This document shows, piece by piece, positions 27,571 to 38,023 of a stretch of 64,000 nt of DNA; the stretch's first letter is position 1; each line of letters starts with the position of its first letter. Made by a program: the position numbers and the translations under genes. The stretch is taken from NCBI GenBank assembly GCA_943788615.1, contig CALSQY010000001.1:434001-498000 (forward strand), written 5' to 3'. The notes below the pieces were generated by a model. The model did not search any database. It worked only from the letters and a program-made list of their open reading frames with translations, and was not told where the DNA came from. The stretch is from UBA4465 sp002292365 (lineage in GTDB: Bacteria; Bacteroidota; Bacteroidia; Cytophagales; Cyclobacteriaceae).

Positions 27571-30183
27571 ATGAAATATTCGCTTATCTTTCTATTTGTA
27601 GGTTCTTTAGTCTTTTCCTGTGGCCCTGCTTCAAAATGGAGAGATTTAAACAATAATGGTACTAAAGATCTTTACGAGAATACTGATTTTTCCTTTGAGG
27701 ATAGAGCCGCTGATTTAGTGAGTAAAATGACGCTTGATGAAAAGATTTCTCAAATGCAAAGAGAAGCTCCTGCGATTGAAAGACTGGGAATAACAAAATA
27801 TTCTTGGGGCAACGAGGGACTTCATGGGGTTGCTTCATGGATGAGTGGGGAGGGCTTTACTACGACTGTATTTCCTCAAAGCATAGGAATTGCCAGTACT
27901 TGGAATCCAGAACTGGTGAGTCAAGAGGCCAAGGTGATTTCTGATGAAGCAAGAGCTCTTGCTAACCAACTTGACAATACTAAATTTTTAAGTTTTTGGT
28001 CTCCAATGATTAATATGGCCAGAGATCCAAGGTGGGGAAGAACACAAGAAAGCTACGGCGAAGATCCGCTGTTAGTAAGTGAAATAAGCAAAGCTTTTAT
28101 TCAAGGCTTACAAGGTAAGGATCCAAAGTATATCAAGACCGCTGCCTCTATCAAACATTTTATTGCTAACAATGTCGATTATCAGCGGCATTATGGAAGC
28201 TCAAATATTAGTGAAAAACTTCTTAGAGACTATTATTTTCCTGCATTTAAGACCAATGTTTTGGAATCGAATGTTCAGATTGTCATGTCAGCTTACAATG
28301 CTCTAAACAATGTACCCTGCAGTAGTAATGAGTGGTTGCTTCAGGAGGTTTTACGTGATGATTGGGGATTTGAGGGTCATGTTGTATCGGATTGTGGCGC
28401 AATTTATAATATCCATGCCAACCATTTTTATGTGGATTATCCTGAGAAAGGTGCTGCAAGCGCAGTTCTTGCAGGAACAGATCTCAATTGCGGTGAGATG
28501 TATACCACACATTTAGCTAAGGCAGTTGAGTTAGGCCTACTCACCGAAAAAGATTTAGATAAAGCAGTTAAAAGGATAATTACCACGGCCATGAGATTGG
28601 GGATGTTCGATCCCAAAGAGCAGGTTCCTTTTGCCCAAATTGCCCCTGATATTATTGAACAAACCTCACATCAAGAATTAGCGAAAGAAGCGGCTCTTCA
28701 ATCGCTAATACTGTTAAAAAATGAAAATAATTTTCTTCCCTTGTCCAAAGAGTTAAATTCTATTGCTGTAATTGGCCCTAATGCCAATGAATGTATTTAT
28801 GGGAATTATAGTGGGATGCCTTCCACAGGGATCACTCCGTTGGAAGGTATCCAAGACATTGTTTCTGAAGAGACGCAGGTAAATTATGCTCAAGGATCAG
28901 CGGTACATGATTTTAACCTACCAGCAATTGAAAACAGTGCTTTTTTCTTGTCTCAGGCGCTACAAAAAAATGGATTAGTAGCAGAGTTTTTTGATAATAT
29001 GAAATTGGAAGGAGAACCTGTGCTGACACGAATTGACAGTAATCTGGTACATCAATGGTGGGATGAGAGCCAATTCCCATCAGAATTTGTTCCTGTAGAT
29101 AAGTTTTCTGTGAGGTGGAAGGGGGTTATTGTTCCTCCAAAATCTACTGAATACATGTTCAGTGCTCGAAATACCGTAATGAGCAGTGACGATGACAAGG
29201 GAATTCGAATTTATCTGGACAATGAAATTATTTTGGATCAGTGGACCTCTCATGTGGGATGGGAGACGGGAATAACCAAAAAACTAGAGGCTGGGAAGGC
29301 GTATGATTTTAGAGTTGAATATATAGACGATATTGATTGGGCAGCAGTAACTATAGGTTGGAAGCCACTTAAAGACAATTTATTGCAAGAGGCAATAGAA
29401 GTAGCCAAAAAATCTGATGCCGTAATTATAGTGCTCGGTTCAAGAAACGATACTGAGGGGGAACACCTTGACAGGCAGTCGCTTGATTTGCTTCCAGAAC
29501 AGGAGAAGTTACTCCGGAAAGTTTATGAGGTCAATCCTAATATCGTATTGACTTTAGTCAATGGAAGTCCTATATCGGTAAATTGGGCAGATGAGAACAT
29601 ACCCGCTATTGTAGAGGCTTGGTATCCTGGTCAAGCAGAGGGAGTGGCCATAGCCGAGGTGTTATTTGGAGATTACAATCCAGGCGGAAAATTACCAATA
29701 ACCATTCCCAAAGCAGCCAGTGATCTACCTCCTTTTGAGGATTATGATATCATCAACGGTAAAACTTATATGTACCAGCGTATCGAACCCCTCTATCCCT
29801 TTGGATATGGACTTAGTTATACGGATTTTGAAGTTTCAAATGAATCAATCTTAAAGCAACAACTATCCAAAGATGAAGTGATCGAGATATCTTTTGACCT
29901 CAAAAATATGGGTTCTATGCAAGGCAGCGAAGTGGTGCAACTCTATATCCGTAAAAATGATGAAGTACGAGGGGATCCTATAAAAATATTAAAAGCATTT
30001 GAGCGCATTTTTTTAGCCGAAGGAGAAAAGCAAAGAATAACCTTAAGTTTCCCTATCAAGGAACTCGCCCGTTATGATTCTGAGTTTGGTAAATTTACTG
30101 TAGTTAACGGGAGCTATGAATTTATGGTCGGTAACTCCAGTACTAATTTTTTTTTCAAAAAAACCCTAGAAATTATTGAATAG
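27571..30183 (+). CDS. glycoside hydrolase family 3 with inserted PA14 domain
   Basis: 870 aa lipoprotein (LVFSC). The N-terminal GH3 barrel contains MTLDEKISQM, YSWGNEGLHGVA, RDPRWGRTQESYGEDP and KHF. The nucleophile is Asp274 in VVSDCGAI. The (alpha/beta)6 sandwich is interrupted by a PA14 domain (about residues 460-605, NGLVAEFFDNM ... WAAVTIGW) and resumes with VIIVLGSRNDTEGEHLDRQSLDL. A fibronectin III-like domain closes the protein. The RTQESYGEDP type is seen in beta-xylosidases and beta-glucosidases. It would cut terminal beta-linked sugars in the periplasm or at the surface. Confidence 0.93.
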   Translation: MKYSLIFLFVGSLVFSCGPASKWRDLNNNGTKDLYENTDFSFEDRAADLVSKMTLDEKISQMQREAPAIERLGITKYSWGNEGLHGVASWMSGEGFTTTVFPQSIGIASTWNPELVSQEAKVISDEARALANQLDNTKFLSFWSPMINMARDPRWGRTQESYGEDPLLVSEISKAFIQGLQGKDPKYIKTAASIKHFIANNVDYQRHYGSSNISEKLLRDYYFPAFKTNVLESNVQIVMSAYNALNNVPCSSNEWLLQEVLRDDWGFEGHVVSDCGAIYNIHANHFYVDYPEKGAASAVLAGTDLNCGEMYTTHLAKAVELGLLTEKDLDKAVKRIITTAMRLGMFDPKEQVPFAQIAPDIIEQTSHQELAKEAALQSLILLKNENNFLPLSKELNSIAVIGPNANECIYGNYSGMPSTGITPLEGIQDIVSEETQVNYAQGSAVHDFNLPAIENSAFFLSQALQKNGLVAEFFDNMKLEGEPVLTRIDSNLVHQWWDESQFPSEFVPVDKFSVRWKGVIVPPKSTEYMFSARNTVMSSDDDKGIRIYLDNEIILDQWTSHVGWETGITKKLEAGKAYDFRVEYIDDIDWAAVTIGWKPLKDNLLQEAIEVAKKSDAVIIVLGSRNDTEGEHLDRQSLDLLPEQEKLLRKVYEVNPNIVLTLVNGSPISVNWADENIPAIVEAWYPGQAEGVAIAEVLFGDYNPGGKLPITIPKAASDLPPFEDYDIINGKTYMYQRIEPLYPFGYGLSYTDFEVSNESILKQQLSKDEVIEISFDLKNMGSMQGSEVVQLYIRKNDEVRGDPIKILKAFERIFLAEGEKQRITLSFPIKELARYDSEFGKFTVVNGSYEFMVGNSSTNFFFKKTLEIIE

Positions 30184-30224
30184 GAATTTGGGTCAAAAGA
30201 GATATTTAAAAAAAGGATGAAAAT

Positions 30225-31784
30225 ATGAAAAATAAAAAGAAGAGACTTAATCCATTTTTTATTTTACTTTTTTTCTGTATCAATTTTGGGTATGCACAAA
30301 CAAGTTATTTCGAAACGGCTACACCTGAAGCCCAAGGAATGTCTTCATTAAATATATTGAAGTTTATTGATCGGCTAGAGGCAGAGATTAATGCAGTTCA
30401 TAGTTTTATGATTATCAGGCATGGTAAATTAGTTTCACAAGGCTGGTGGGATCCCTATCAAGCTACCTCATCACATAACATGATGTCTTTGAGTAAAAGC
30501 GTTGTCTCAACAGCCGTTGGATTTGCAGTTCAAGAGCAGCGCATTTCATTGGACGATCTGGTCATTTCTTTTTTTCCGGATAGAGTACCAGATACGTTGT
30601 CTTGGCAATTGAAAGAGATGCGCATTCGAGATTTATTAACTATGAATACGGGACATCGAAGTGAACCGTTGCCTTTTAGGAAAATCAAAAGTGGTTATGA
30701 AGAAATAACGAGTGACTGGATTAGGTATTTTTTATCTCATGAAGTTGAATTTATGCCCGGAACTCATTTTTTATATAATTCCATGGCTAGTTATATGCTG
30801 TCTGCAATCATTCAAAAAGTGACAGGCGAAAAACTTGTAGATTATTTGGATAGCCGTTTTTTTCAGCCATTGGAAATTATAAAACCAGAATGGAAAAGTG
30901 GCCCTATGGGGATTAACATAGGAGGTTGGGGTTTAAGCATTACCACTGAGGATATTGCTAAGCTAGGCCAATTTTATTTGCAAAAGGGGCAATGGGAAGG
31001 GAGGCAACTCTTATCTGAAAATTGGATTGAACTAGCCACTAGTAAACAAGTATCCAGTGGTAGTAATCCAAACAATGACTGGGCCCAAGGTTATGGATTT
31101 CAATTTTGGCGTTCTAGGCATGACAGTTTTCGTGCAGATGGTTCTTTTGGTCAATTTTGTTTGGTGTTGCCCCAATATAATCTAGTGATAGCTACCACTG
31201 CAGGAGTTTATAATATGGAACAAATCATGAATATTGCTTGGGAGACTTTATTACCGGGACTTCAAGAAATTGCCTTGCCAAAGGATACCAAAAACTATCA
31301 AATTTTGAATAATAAACTTGACGCGCTGCAATTACCTAAAATTTCAGGTAATAAGGTCAGTTCAGTATATGACAAGAAGTCTTCTGCTTATCTACTCAAC
31401 GAAAATTCTTTAGGAGCCAATAGCATTAACTTGGATTTTAAAGGGGTTGATCATAGCATTGAGATAACATATGATGACAAAAAGCAAATGATTAGAATAG
31501 GTTCCGACAAATACCTAAAAAATGCGCTACTCTCAAAACCTCCCTTCACAGAAGGGTTAGACTATCTTGATGGGCAAGCATTAAATATTGCAGCAAATGG
31601 AGCTTGGATTAGTCCAAAGCAATATTTGTTAAGAATCTACTTTTATGAGTCTACCGCTAGTGTGGACTATATATTTAAATTTGAGGGCAATGATTTTTTT
31701 TGGGAAACTAAATTTAACCATATTGGATATACCTCTAAAAAGGAAGTTTTTCCTATCACTGGACAAAAAGTAGAGCAACATTAA
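30225..31784 (+). CDS. secreted serine hydrolase, beta-lactamase class C-like
   Basis: 519 aa with a signal peptide ending YAQ. The serine hydrolase motif SLSK (S-x-x-K) lies in NMMSLSKSVVS near residue 90, and the second motif is YNS in FLYNSMASYML. Family members act as esterases, D-peptidases or transesterases. In this PUL an esterase acting on acylated sugars is the simplest idea (inference). A C-terminal beta-rich extension of about 150 residues follows the catalytic domain. It lies 41 bp after the GH3 gene and 13 bp before another hydrolase gene, in the same unit. Confidence 0.8.
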   Translation: MKNKKKRLNPFFILLFFCINFGYAQTSYFETATPEAQGMSSLNILKFIDRLEAEINAVHSFMIIRHGKLVSQGWWDPYQATSSHNMMSLSKSVVSTAVGFAVQEQRISLDDLVISFFPDRVPDTLSWQLKEMRIRDLLTMNTGHRSEPLPFRKIKSGYEEITSDWIRYFLSHEVEFMPGTHFLYNSMASYMLSAIIQKVTGEKLVDYLDSRFFQPLEIIKPEWKSGPMGINIGGWGLSITTEDIAKLGQFYLQKGQWEGRQLLSENWIELATSKQVSSGSNPNNDWAQGYGFQFWRSRHDSFRADGSFGQFCLVLPQYNLVIATTAGVYNMEQIMNIAWETLLPGLQEIALPKDTKNYQILNNKLDALQLPKISGNKVSSVYDKKSSAYLLNENSLGANSINLDFKGVDHSIEITYDDKKQMIRIGSDKYLKNALLSKPPFTEGLDYLDGQALNIAANGAWISPKQYLLRIYFYESTASVDYIFKFEGNDFFWETKFNHIGYTSKKEVFPITGQKVEQH

Positions 31785-31797
31785 TTTTCATATAATT

Positions 31798-32724
31798 ATG
31801 ATTAAGCTCTTTATTAAATATTCAATTTTCGGATTATTGGTCTTCAATCAATGCCACTCTATAGCACAAACAGTTCCAAAATGGGAAAATATTAATTATA
31901 TAGGAGATGATGATTTGGGTCATCTTCTAGATGTTTACCTTCCTTGTCAAGGAGCAGGCCCATTTCCAACAGTAGTAACGATCGCAGGGAGCGCTTGGAC
32001 AGATAATAATAATAAGTTTTGGGCTTATAAATATGGTGAACAGGGTGAGGATCTGTTAAAAAATGGATTTGCTGTAGTTTCAATGAATCACAGGTCTTCC
32101 TATTGTAGTAATTTCCCTGCTCAAATTCATGATGTTAAAGCAGCAGTGAGGTTCATTAGAGGCAATTCGGAACGATTCAATCTCAATAAAAAATTTATTG
32201 GGATCATGGGATATTCCTCTGGAGGCCATCTGGCTGCCTTGATGGGTACCAGCGGGGGTCTTGATCAGGTGACTGAAGGAGATAAAGAAATATCAATTGA
32301 AGGTCAATTGGGCAATTTCTTAGGTGAAAGTAGCCATGTGGATGCAGTGGTAGATTGGTATGGTCCTACAAATTTTATGGTTAGTTGTACTGAGGATTGG
32401 AATGGCGATGCAACCAATCGAATGAGATTTTTAGGGGGAAGTCTTGAAAAAAATAAGGACTTAGGAGCATTGGCAAATCCAATCAAATATGTGGATGAAA
32501 AGGATCCTCCATTTCTTATCATGCATGGTACCCTTGATAAGGTAGTTCCTATTTGTCAAAGTGAATTACTTTATCAAAAGCTCATGTCAAATGGGAGTGA
32601 AGTAAAATTTATTCCTGTTCAAGGGGGGAATCATGATTATCCAAGTTGGGAATATGATGTTAAATCAGAGACCGTAAATTTTTTCAAAAGCAGATATTCC
32701 ATCAAAACAGAAAAAATTGATTGA
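31798..32724 (+). CDS. secreted alpha/beta hydrolase (BD-FAE/carbohydrate esterase-like)
   Basis: 308 aa with a signal peptide ending SIAQ. The fold begins LLDVYLPCQGAGPFPTVVTIAG. The nucleophile is the Ser in GYSSGG, a canonical GxSxG. The acid is in HGTLDKVVP and the histidine in GGNHDYPSWEY. This layout is that of bifunctional acetyl/feruloyl esterase-like (BD-FAE) enzymes that deacylate plant or algal polysaccharides. It follows the serine hydrolase by 13 bp. The exact ester cannot be decided. Confidence 0.82.
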   Translation: MIKLFIKYSIFGLLVFNQCHSIAQTVPKWENINYIGDDDLGHLLDVYLPCQGAGPFPTVVTIAGSAWTDNNNKFWAYKYGEQGEDLLKNGFAVVSMNHRSSYCSNFPAQIHDVKAAVRFIRGNSERFNLNKKFIGIMGYSSGGHLAALMGTSGGLDQVTEGDKEISIEGQLGNFLGESSHVDAVVDWYGPTNFMVSCTEDWNGDATNRMRFLGGSLEKNKDLGALANPIKYVDEKDPPFLIMHGTLDKVVPICQSELLYQKLMSNGSEVKFIPVQGGNHDYPSWEYDVKSETVNFFKSRYSIKTEKID

Positions 32725-32849
32725 CTTTAATGTGTTTAGACTTAAGTATTTCATTTTTATGCTATCGACTGATTTGATTTCGCTATCACAGACAGAAATA
32801 ATGACCGCGTTTTTTAGGAATGGGGCAAAAAATATTAAATGAATTTTTT

Positions 32850-34235
32850 ATGAAAAAAATAAATTTATCTCTCATCATTTTAGTTGCCGTTGTTATCAGC
32901 TTATATATTTTTTTGAAGCCTAAAAAACAATCGGAGCCAAATATTGTACTTATTTTCACAGACGATCAAGGATATGGAGACTTAAGCAGTTATGGATCTG
33001 AGACTATTTATACACCCCATTTGGATGCATTAGCTAAAAGGGGCATGCTATTCAGAGACTTCCATGTTGCCTCTTCAGTATGCACTCCTTCAAGGGCAGC
33101 CTTGCTCACGGGCTGTTACCCTGATCGTGTGGGTTTGCCCAACGTACTTTTTCCGAATGGAGCGTGGGGGAGTAATCCTAATGTTGGCTTAAATCCTGAC
33201 GAAGAAACGATAGCAGAACTCTTAAAAAAAAAGGGATATACCACAGCGATGGCAGGCAAATGGCATTTAGGTCATAAGCAAAAATTCTTACCCCTTCAAC
33301 ACGGTTTTGATAGCTATCTTGGTGTGCCTTATTCTAATGATATGAGCAAAGGAGAACTGCCTTTAGTCAAGGATAATAAAGTGATAGAAGTAGATATTGA
33401 TCAATCGCTGTTGACCCAACGATATACGAAGTTTGGTATTGATTTCATTAAAAGTCAGGCAGGTAAAGCGCCCTTTTTTCTTTACCTAGCTCATACCATG
33501 CCTCATATTCCAATTGCCGCATCAACCAATTTTGAGGGGATTTCAAAAGGAGGCCTTTATGGCGATGTGATTGAAGAAATAGACGGATCAGTAGGGGCGA
33601 TTATCCAAGAGTTAAAGAACCAAGGGTTACTGGAAAATACTTTAGTCATTTTCACTTCTGATAACGGGCCTTGGCTTTCTTATGGCAATCATGGGGGCAG
33701 TGCTGGAGTATTGCGTGGGGGAAAATTTGATGCTTGGGAAGGCGGCTTTAGAGTTCCGGCCATTATGTCTTGGCCAGGAGTAATACCGCCCGAAAGTGTA
33801 AATAATGATTTAATCCATACAATGGATATTTTGCCTACATTGATTGCGATAACAGATGCTCCGCTTCCTGAAAATAAAATTGATGGGCAAAATGTCTTAT
33901 CAAGTCTCCAAGGGAAAAAAACGAACGAGTTACAAAAACGAATTTTTTATTATTTTGGAGGAAGTAAGATCAAAGCTGTTCGTAAAGGTGAGTGGAAGTA
34001 TGTAGTTGGGCACAAGGGAGGTGTCGTTATCGAACGAGGAATAGATGGTATTAATGGGAAAACAAAAGAGGTCTATCACGAGGAGGCACTCTATAATTTA
34101 ATTAGTGATATTTCAGAACAGGATAACCTTATAACTCAATTTCCTGAGCGGGCAGCTAGTTTGAAAAAAGCGGGTGAGACTTTTGAATTAAAAATAAAAG
34201 CTGAGTCCCGTCCCATCGGCATTGATGAAGAGTGA
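32850..34235 (+). CDS. type I sulfatase, membrane-anchored or exported
   Basis: 461 aa. The active-site motif is intact: CTPSR with Cys78 (33081), followed by AALLTG. Metal ligands are seen in FTDDQGYGDLSSYG and TSDNGPW, and the GKWHLGH block is present. I chose the ATG at 32850 because MKKINLSLIILVAVVISLYIFLK is a proper signal/anchor; the upstream ATG at 32820 adds 10 residues. It is close in sequence to the sulfatase at 43913, and the pair probably arose by duplication. The next gene overlaps its stop. Specific sulfate position is not determinable here. Confidence 0.9.
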   Translation: MKKINLSLIILVAVVISLYIFLKPKKQSEPNIVLIFTDDQGYGDLSSYGSETIYTPHLDALAKRGMLFRDFHVASSVCTPSRAALLTGCYPDRVGLPNVLFPNGAWGSNPNVGLNPDEETIAELLKKKGYTTAMAGKWHLGHKQKFLPLQHGFDSYLGVPYSNDMSKGELPLVKDNKVIEVDIDQSLLTQRYTKFGIDFIKSQAGKAPFFLYLAHTMPHIPIAASTNFEGISKGGLYGDVIEEIDGSVGAIIQELKNQGLLENTLVIFTSDNGPWLSYGNHGGSAGVLRGGKFDAWEGGFRVPAIMSWPGVIPPESVNNDLIHTMDILPTLIAITDAPLPENKIDGQNVLSSLQGKKTNELQKRIFYYFGGSKIKAVRKGEWKYVVGHKGGVVIERGIDGINGKTKEVYHEEALYNLISDISEQDNLITQFPERAASLKKAGETFELKIKAESRPIGIDEE

Positions 34236-34237
34236 AT

Positions 34238-36301
34238 ATGGCATATAGTTCAAACAGTAATTTCAATTCCTTTTTTTTTTATCTCATAGGGCTTCTATGT
34301 TTGATGAATCTGGGATGCAGTCATCAAAAGGGGGAGTTAAGAGTGGCAGATATATTTACCGATCACATGGTATTGCAGCAAGAGGTAGATGCGCCTATTT
34401 GGGGCTGGGCCAGACCCAATACTGAGGTGACCATTGCTACATCGTGGAGTGATCAATTCCATACCTACAGCAATGATTCAGGAAAATGGGAAACTACGAT
34501 GAAAACACCAAAAACAGATGCCCAACCTCAATGGTTAAAAATCTCATCTGTAGATTCAATAATTTTTCTCGATGATCTATTGTTTGGCGAGGTATGGGTA
34601 GGATCAGGACAATCTAATATGGAAATGCCAATGAACGGATGGACAGACCGAGGGGATTCCTTGAATGATTCGCAAAATGAAATTATGAATGCAAATCATC
34701 CCGAAATTAGATTATTCCGCGTAAACAAAGTACAGACCTATGAGTCACTTGAACAATTAGATGGAAATTGGGCTATTTGTTCACCGGAAACTGTGCCAAA
34801 TTTTTCTGCTGTTTTGTATTTTTTCGGCCGAGAGCTGCATGAAAATATAGAAACGCCTATTGGATTGATCGATGCGAGTTGGGATGGTTCTTCGGCCCAA
34901 GCTTGGGTTGCACCTGATTATTTGGAGAAAATACAAGGTTTTGAAAAAGCAAAAGATAAATTAACACTGACTGCTCGCGAATTTGAGCCTTTTAATGATT
35001 GGGTAGGTGAGATGAAACAAATTCCAAGAGATGAGTTGATTGGAGCAGCAGCCTTCCGTTTTGAAAGTGATAAAACTAAACCCTACGCAAACTTAAACTA
35101 TGACGATTCAGCATGGGACACGGTCTCTCATACTAATCTCTCAAAGGTCTTTGGTGATGATTTTGAGGGCGAGGATTTTGAGGGCTATGATATTAATGGT
35201 GTGGTTTGGTTCCGTCAAGAATTTCAATATTCAGAGGATACTCGTTCAGATAGTTTAGCCCTATTTTTAGGGCCCATAAAACACTTAAACAGCACTTTTT
35301 TGAATGGGAAATTGATTGGAAGAAAAGAGCATTGGGGATCTAATCAAGGTGATGTAGTCTATAAAATTTCCTCAAAAGAGCTCAAAAAAGGCAAAAACAT
35401 ATTGGCTGTTCGAGTCATCGATGTTTGGGGAACGGCAGGATTTAAAAAAGGAGTGACTCCTAAGATATCGGATGATCAAAATGAGGAGCTCATCGTATTG
35501 CAGGATTATTGGAAATTTAAGCGTTCCGCCATACTTTTTAATAGCACTTTTTATGTCATTGGCGATGATGAACAAGTGAGAGAATTATCTCTTAGAATGA
35601 CGGTTTTTACGCCAGGTGCCATGTTCAATGGGATGATTGCTCCATTGATTCCTTTTGCTATAAAAGGAGTTGTATGGTACCAAGGAGAGACCAATGTTTC
35701 TCGACCTTTGTTATATCAAACCATATTTCCAGCCGTTTTTAATAGTTGGCGGTCTCATTGGGGGCAAGGAGATTTTCCTTTTTACTATGCTCAGCTGTCA
35801 TCATATGGTGGTTTTAGTCATGAGGTTACCCAATTAAGGGAGGCGCAACTTTTTACATTAAAAGAAAAAAATGTAGGAATGGCGGTAACTATTGATATTG
35901 GGGATAATGATAAAATACATACCCACAACAAGCAAGACGTGGGCAAACGTCTGGCATTATGGGCACGTGCCAAAGACTATGGAGATACGTCTTTGATTTA
36001 TTCTGGTCCATTATACAAAGAGGTGACTTTTGAAGGGGCTCATGCCATCATTTCTTTTGATTATGTGGGCAGTGGGTTAGATACTACAAAGAAGCTGATA
36101 CATTTTGAAATGGCAGGATCAGACAAGGTATTTTATCCAGCAGAGGCCCAAATAATTAATAATCAAGTAATCACATGGGCTGATGAGGTCAAAACGCCCA
36201 TTTTTGTGAGGTATGCTTGGCTTCCCTATGTTGAAGCGAACTTGTATAATTTGGACGGTTTACCTGCCGCTCCTTTTAGAACCGATATAAATGATGAATA
36301 A
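34238..36301 (+). CDS. sialate O-acetylesterase-type (SASA) carbohydrate esterase
   Basis: About 687 aa lipoprotein (lipobox MNLGC). The opening ADIFTDHMVLQQE and WGWARPNTEVTI, the nucleophile in GSGQSNMEMPMNG and the downstream GVVWYQGETN are the SASA/CE20-type signatures. A beta jelly-roll module of about 130 residues (NLNYDDSAWDTV ... GVVWFRQEF ... NILAVRVID) is inserted in the catalytic domain, as in many PUL acetylesterases. The ATG at 34238 is my start; a GTG at 34232 would overlap the previous stop (GTGA). Expected role: removing acetyl groups from the polysaccharide. Confidence 0.88.
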   Translation: MAYSSNSNFNSFFFYLIGLLCLMNLGCSHQKGELRVADIFTDHMVLQQEVDAPIWGWARPNTEVTIATSWSDQFHTYSNDSGKWETTMKTPKTDAQPQWLKISSVDSIIFLDDLLFGEVWVGSGQSNMEMPMNGWTDRGDSLNDSQNEIMNANHPEIRLFRVNKVQTYESLEQLDGNWAICSPETVPNFSAVLYFFGRELHENIETPIGLIDASWDGSSAQAWVAPDYLEKIQGFEKAKDKLTLTAREFEPFNDWVGEMKQIPRDELIGAAAFRFESDKTKPYANLNYDDSAWDTVSHTNLSKVFGDDFEGEDFEGYDINGVVWFRQEFQYSEDTRSDSLALFLGPIKHLNSTFLNGKLIGRKEHWGSNQGDVVYKISSKELKKGKNILAVRVIDVWGTAGFKKGVTPKISDDQNEELIVLQDYWKFKRSAILFNSTFYVIGDDEQVRELSLRMTVFTPGAMFNGMIAPLIPFAIKGVVWYQGETNVSRPLLYQTIFPAVFNSWRSHWGQGDFPFYYAQLSSYGGFSHEVTQLREAQLFTLKEKNVGMAVTIDIGDNDKIHTHNKQDVGKRLALWARAKDYGDTSLIYSGPLYKEVTFEGAHAIISFDYVGSGLDTTKKLIHFEMAGSDKVFYPAEAQIINNQVITWADEVKTPIFVRYAWLPYVEANLYNLDGLPAAPFRTDINDE

Positions 36302-38021
36302 GAAAGTGATAAATAAGAATCAAATGCAACTTCATGTATCAATAATTATTTCTTTGGTATTGATGATGGGGTGTCAAACAAAACCCGATAAATCCATCGA
36401 ATCAATTGAAAAGATGAATATTTTGTGGTTGGTAGCTGAAGATTTGGGGCCTTATATTCCTCCCTTTGGAGATTCAACAATTAAAACTCCTAATTTGAGT
36501 CGCTTAGCAGCTGAAGGAGTGAGGTATAACAATGTTTTTAGTGTATCTGGGGTATGTTCTCCAAGCCGTGCGGCATTGGCTACTGGGATGTATCCTTCGA
36601 GTATCGGAGCACATCATATGCGTACCTTATACCAACAACCAGCAGCCAAAAACATGGGGATCATTAATTATGAGGTAGTCTTGCCAGCAGAGGTAAAAAT
36701 GGTCAGTGAGATTTTACGTGAAAATGGCTATTATACCACCAATAACGCCAAAGAGGATTATCAGTTTTTCCCCTCTAAAATGGCATGGGATGAATCTAGT
36801 AATTATGCGCACTGGCGAAATCGACCGATCGGTAAACCGTTTTATTCCATGTTTAGCTTCGGGGTTACCCATGAGTCCAGTATATGGAATCCCGTGGGGA
36901 AAATACATGATTTGGAGGTCTTTCCTCCTGCAAGAGAAATGAAAAGTTGGTGGAAGCAATTTGAAAATAAATTATTACCCTTGGTCGACGAGAATCTTTC
37001 GGTAGCAATTCCACCTTATCTTCCAGAGACCGATGTGGTCATCCAAGACGTGAGAAGAATGTATTCAAATATTGTGAGGATGGATGCACATGTCGGAAGT
37101 ATTCTCACTCAACTGGAGGAAGATGGCTTATTGGAAAACACGATTATCGTATGGTTTACCGATCATGGGGGACCACTACCTAGACAAAAAAGGTTGTTGT
37201 ATGATGCAGGCTTAAAGGTACCCATGATTGTGCGATATCCCAACAAATTACGCGCCGGTGAAATAGATGACAGACTGATCAGTTTTGTGGATTTTGCTCC
37301 GACCTTATTGTCCATGACTGAGATAAAACCCCCTGAATATATGCAAGGCCTTGCTTTTGAAGGAAAGTTCAAAGTGGCTGACGAAAGAAAATTTATCCAT
37401 GCAGCAGCAGATAGATTTGATGAGACTTATGATATGATTCGAGCCGTTCGAGACAAAAGGTTCAAATATTTAAAGAATTTCCAACCTCAGCAGCCTTATT
37501 ACTTACCTTTGGCATACCGTGAAAAGATGGCCAGTATGCAGGAGTTGCTGCGTTTAAATTTGATCGATTCATTGAATGAAAAACAGGCCTTGTGGTTTCG
37601 TAAAACCAAACCTAATGAGGAACTTTTTGATACGCATGCGGATCCCCATGAATTAAATAATCTAGCAGAGGATCCTCAATTTTCGAAGATATTAAGTCAA
37701 TTAAGAGAGGAGTGTACAATATGGATGAATAAGATTTCAGATATGGGACATATCCCTGAACAAGAATTAATCAATACCTTTTGGCCTGATAAAATTCAAC
37801 CCTTAACGGCTAATCCGGTACTTCATGTTGAAAATGGAGAATTACAAATAACCTGTCAAACTGAGGGGGCTTCTATAGGCTATAAACGGCTCCAAGATTT
37901 GAAAGAGGGGCTGGGTTGGCAGATTTACACAGCGCCAATAGACGTAGATCAAGAAGAGCCCATTTTGGTCATTGCGCACCGCATCGGATTTGCTCCAAGC
38001 GATACACTTCAATGGAATTAA
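36291..38021 (+). CDS. type I sulfatase with chitobiase-like C-terminal domain
   Basis: 576 aa lipoprotein (lipobox LMMGC). The active site CSPSR (Cys89, 36555) is followed by AALATGMYP. The metal site reads VAEDLGPY, with Glu in place of the usual first Asp, as in sulfatases related to N-sulfoglucosamine sulfohydrolases. WFTDHGGPLPRQKR is the second metal region. The last 65 residues (VENGELQITCQTEGASIGYK ... YTAPIDV ... ILVIAHRIGF) look like the chitobiase/beta-hexosaminidase C-terminal beta domain, which is unusual here. It overlaps the SASA stop by 11 bp. Confidence 0.88.
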   Translation: MMNKKVINKNQMQLHVSIIISLVLMMGCQTKPDKSIESIEKMNILWLVAEDLGPYIPPFGDSTIKTPNLSRLAAEGVRYNNVFSVSGVCSPSRAALATGMYPSSIGAHHMRTLYQQPAAKNMGIINYEVVLPAEVKMVSEILRENGYYTTNNAKEDYQFFPSKMAWDESSNYAHWRNRPIGKPFYSMFSFGVTHESSIWNPVGKIHDLEVFPPAREMKSWWKQFENKLLPLVDENLSVAIPPYLPETDVVIQDVRRMYSNIVRMDAHVGSILTQLEEDGLLENTIIVWFTDHGGPLPRQKRLLYDAGLKVPMIVRYPNKLRAGEIDDRLISFVDFAPTLLSMTEIKPPEYMQGLAFEGKFKVADERKFIHAAADRFDETYDMIRAVRDKRFKYLKNFQPQQPYYLPLAYREKMASMQELLRLNLIDSLNEKQALWFRKTKPNEELFDTHADPHELNNLAEDPQFSKILSQLREECTIWMNKISDMGHIPEQELINTFWPDKIQPLTANPVLHVENGELQITCQTEGASIGYKRLQDLKEGLGWQIYTAPIDVDQEEPILVIAHRIGFAPSDTLQWN

Positions 38022-38023
38022 AA

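Noticed and set aside
37916..38023. 36-codon N-terminal extension of the sulfatase-esterase fusion
   Set aside because: It overlaps the previous gene out of frame, is Arg/His-rich and would hide the clear lipoprotein signal that begins at 38024.
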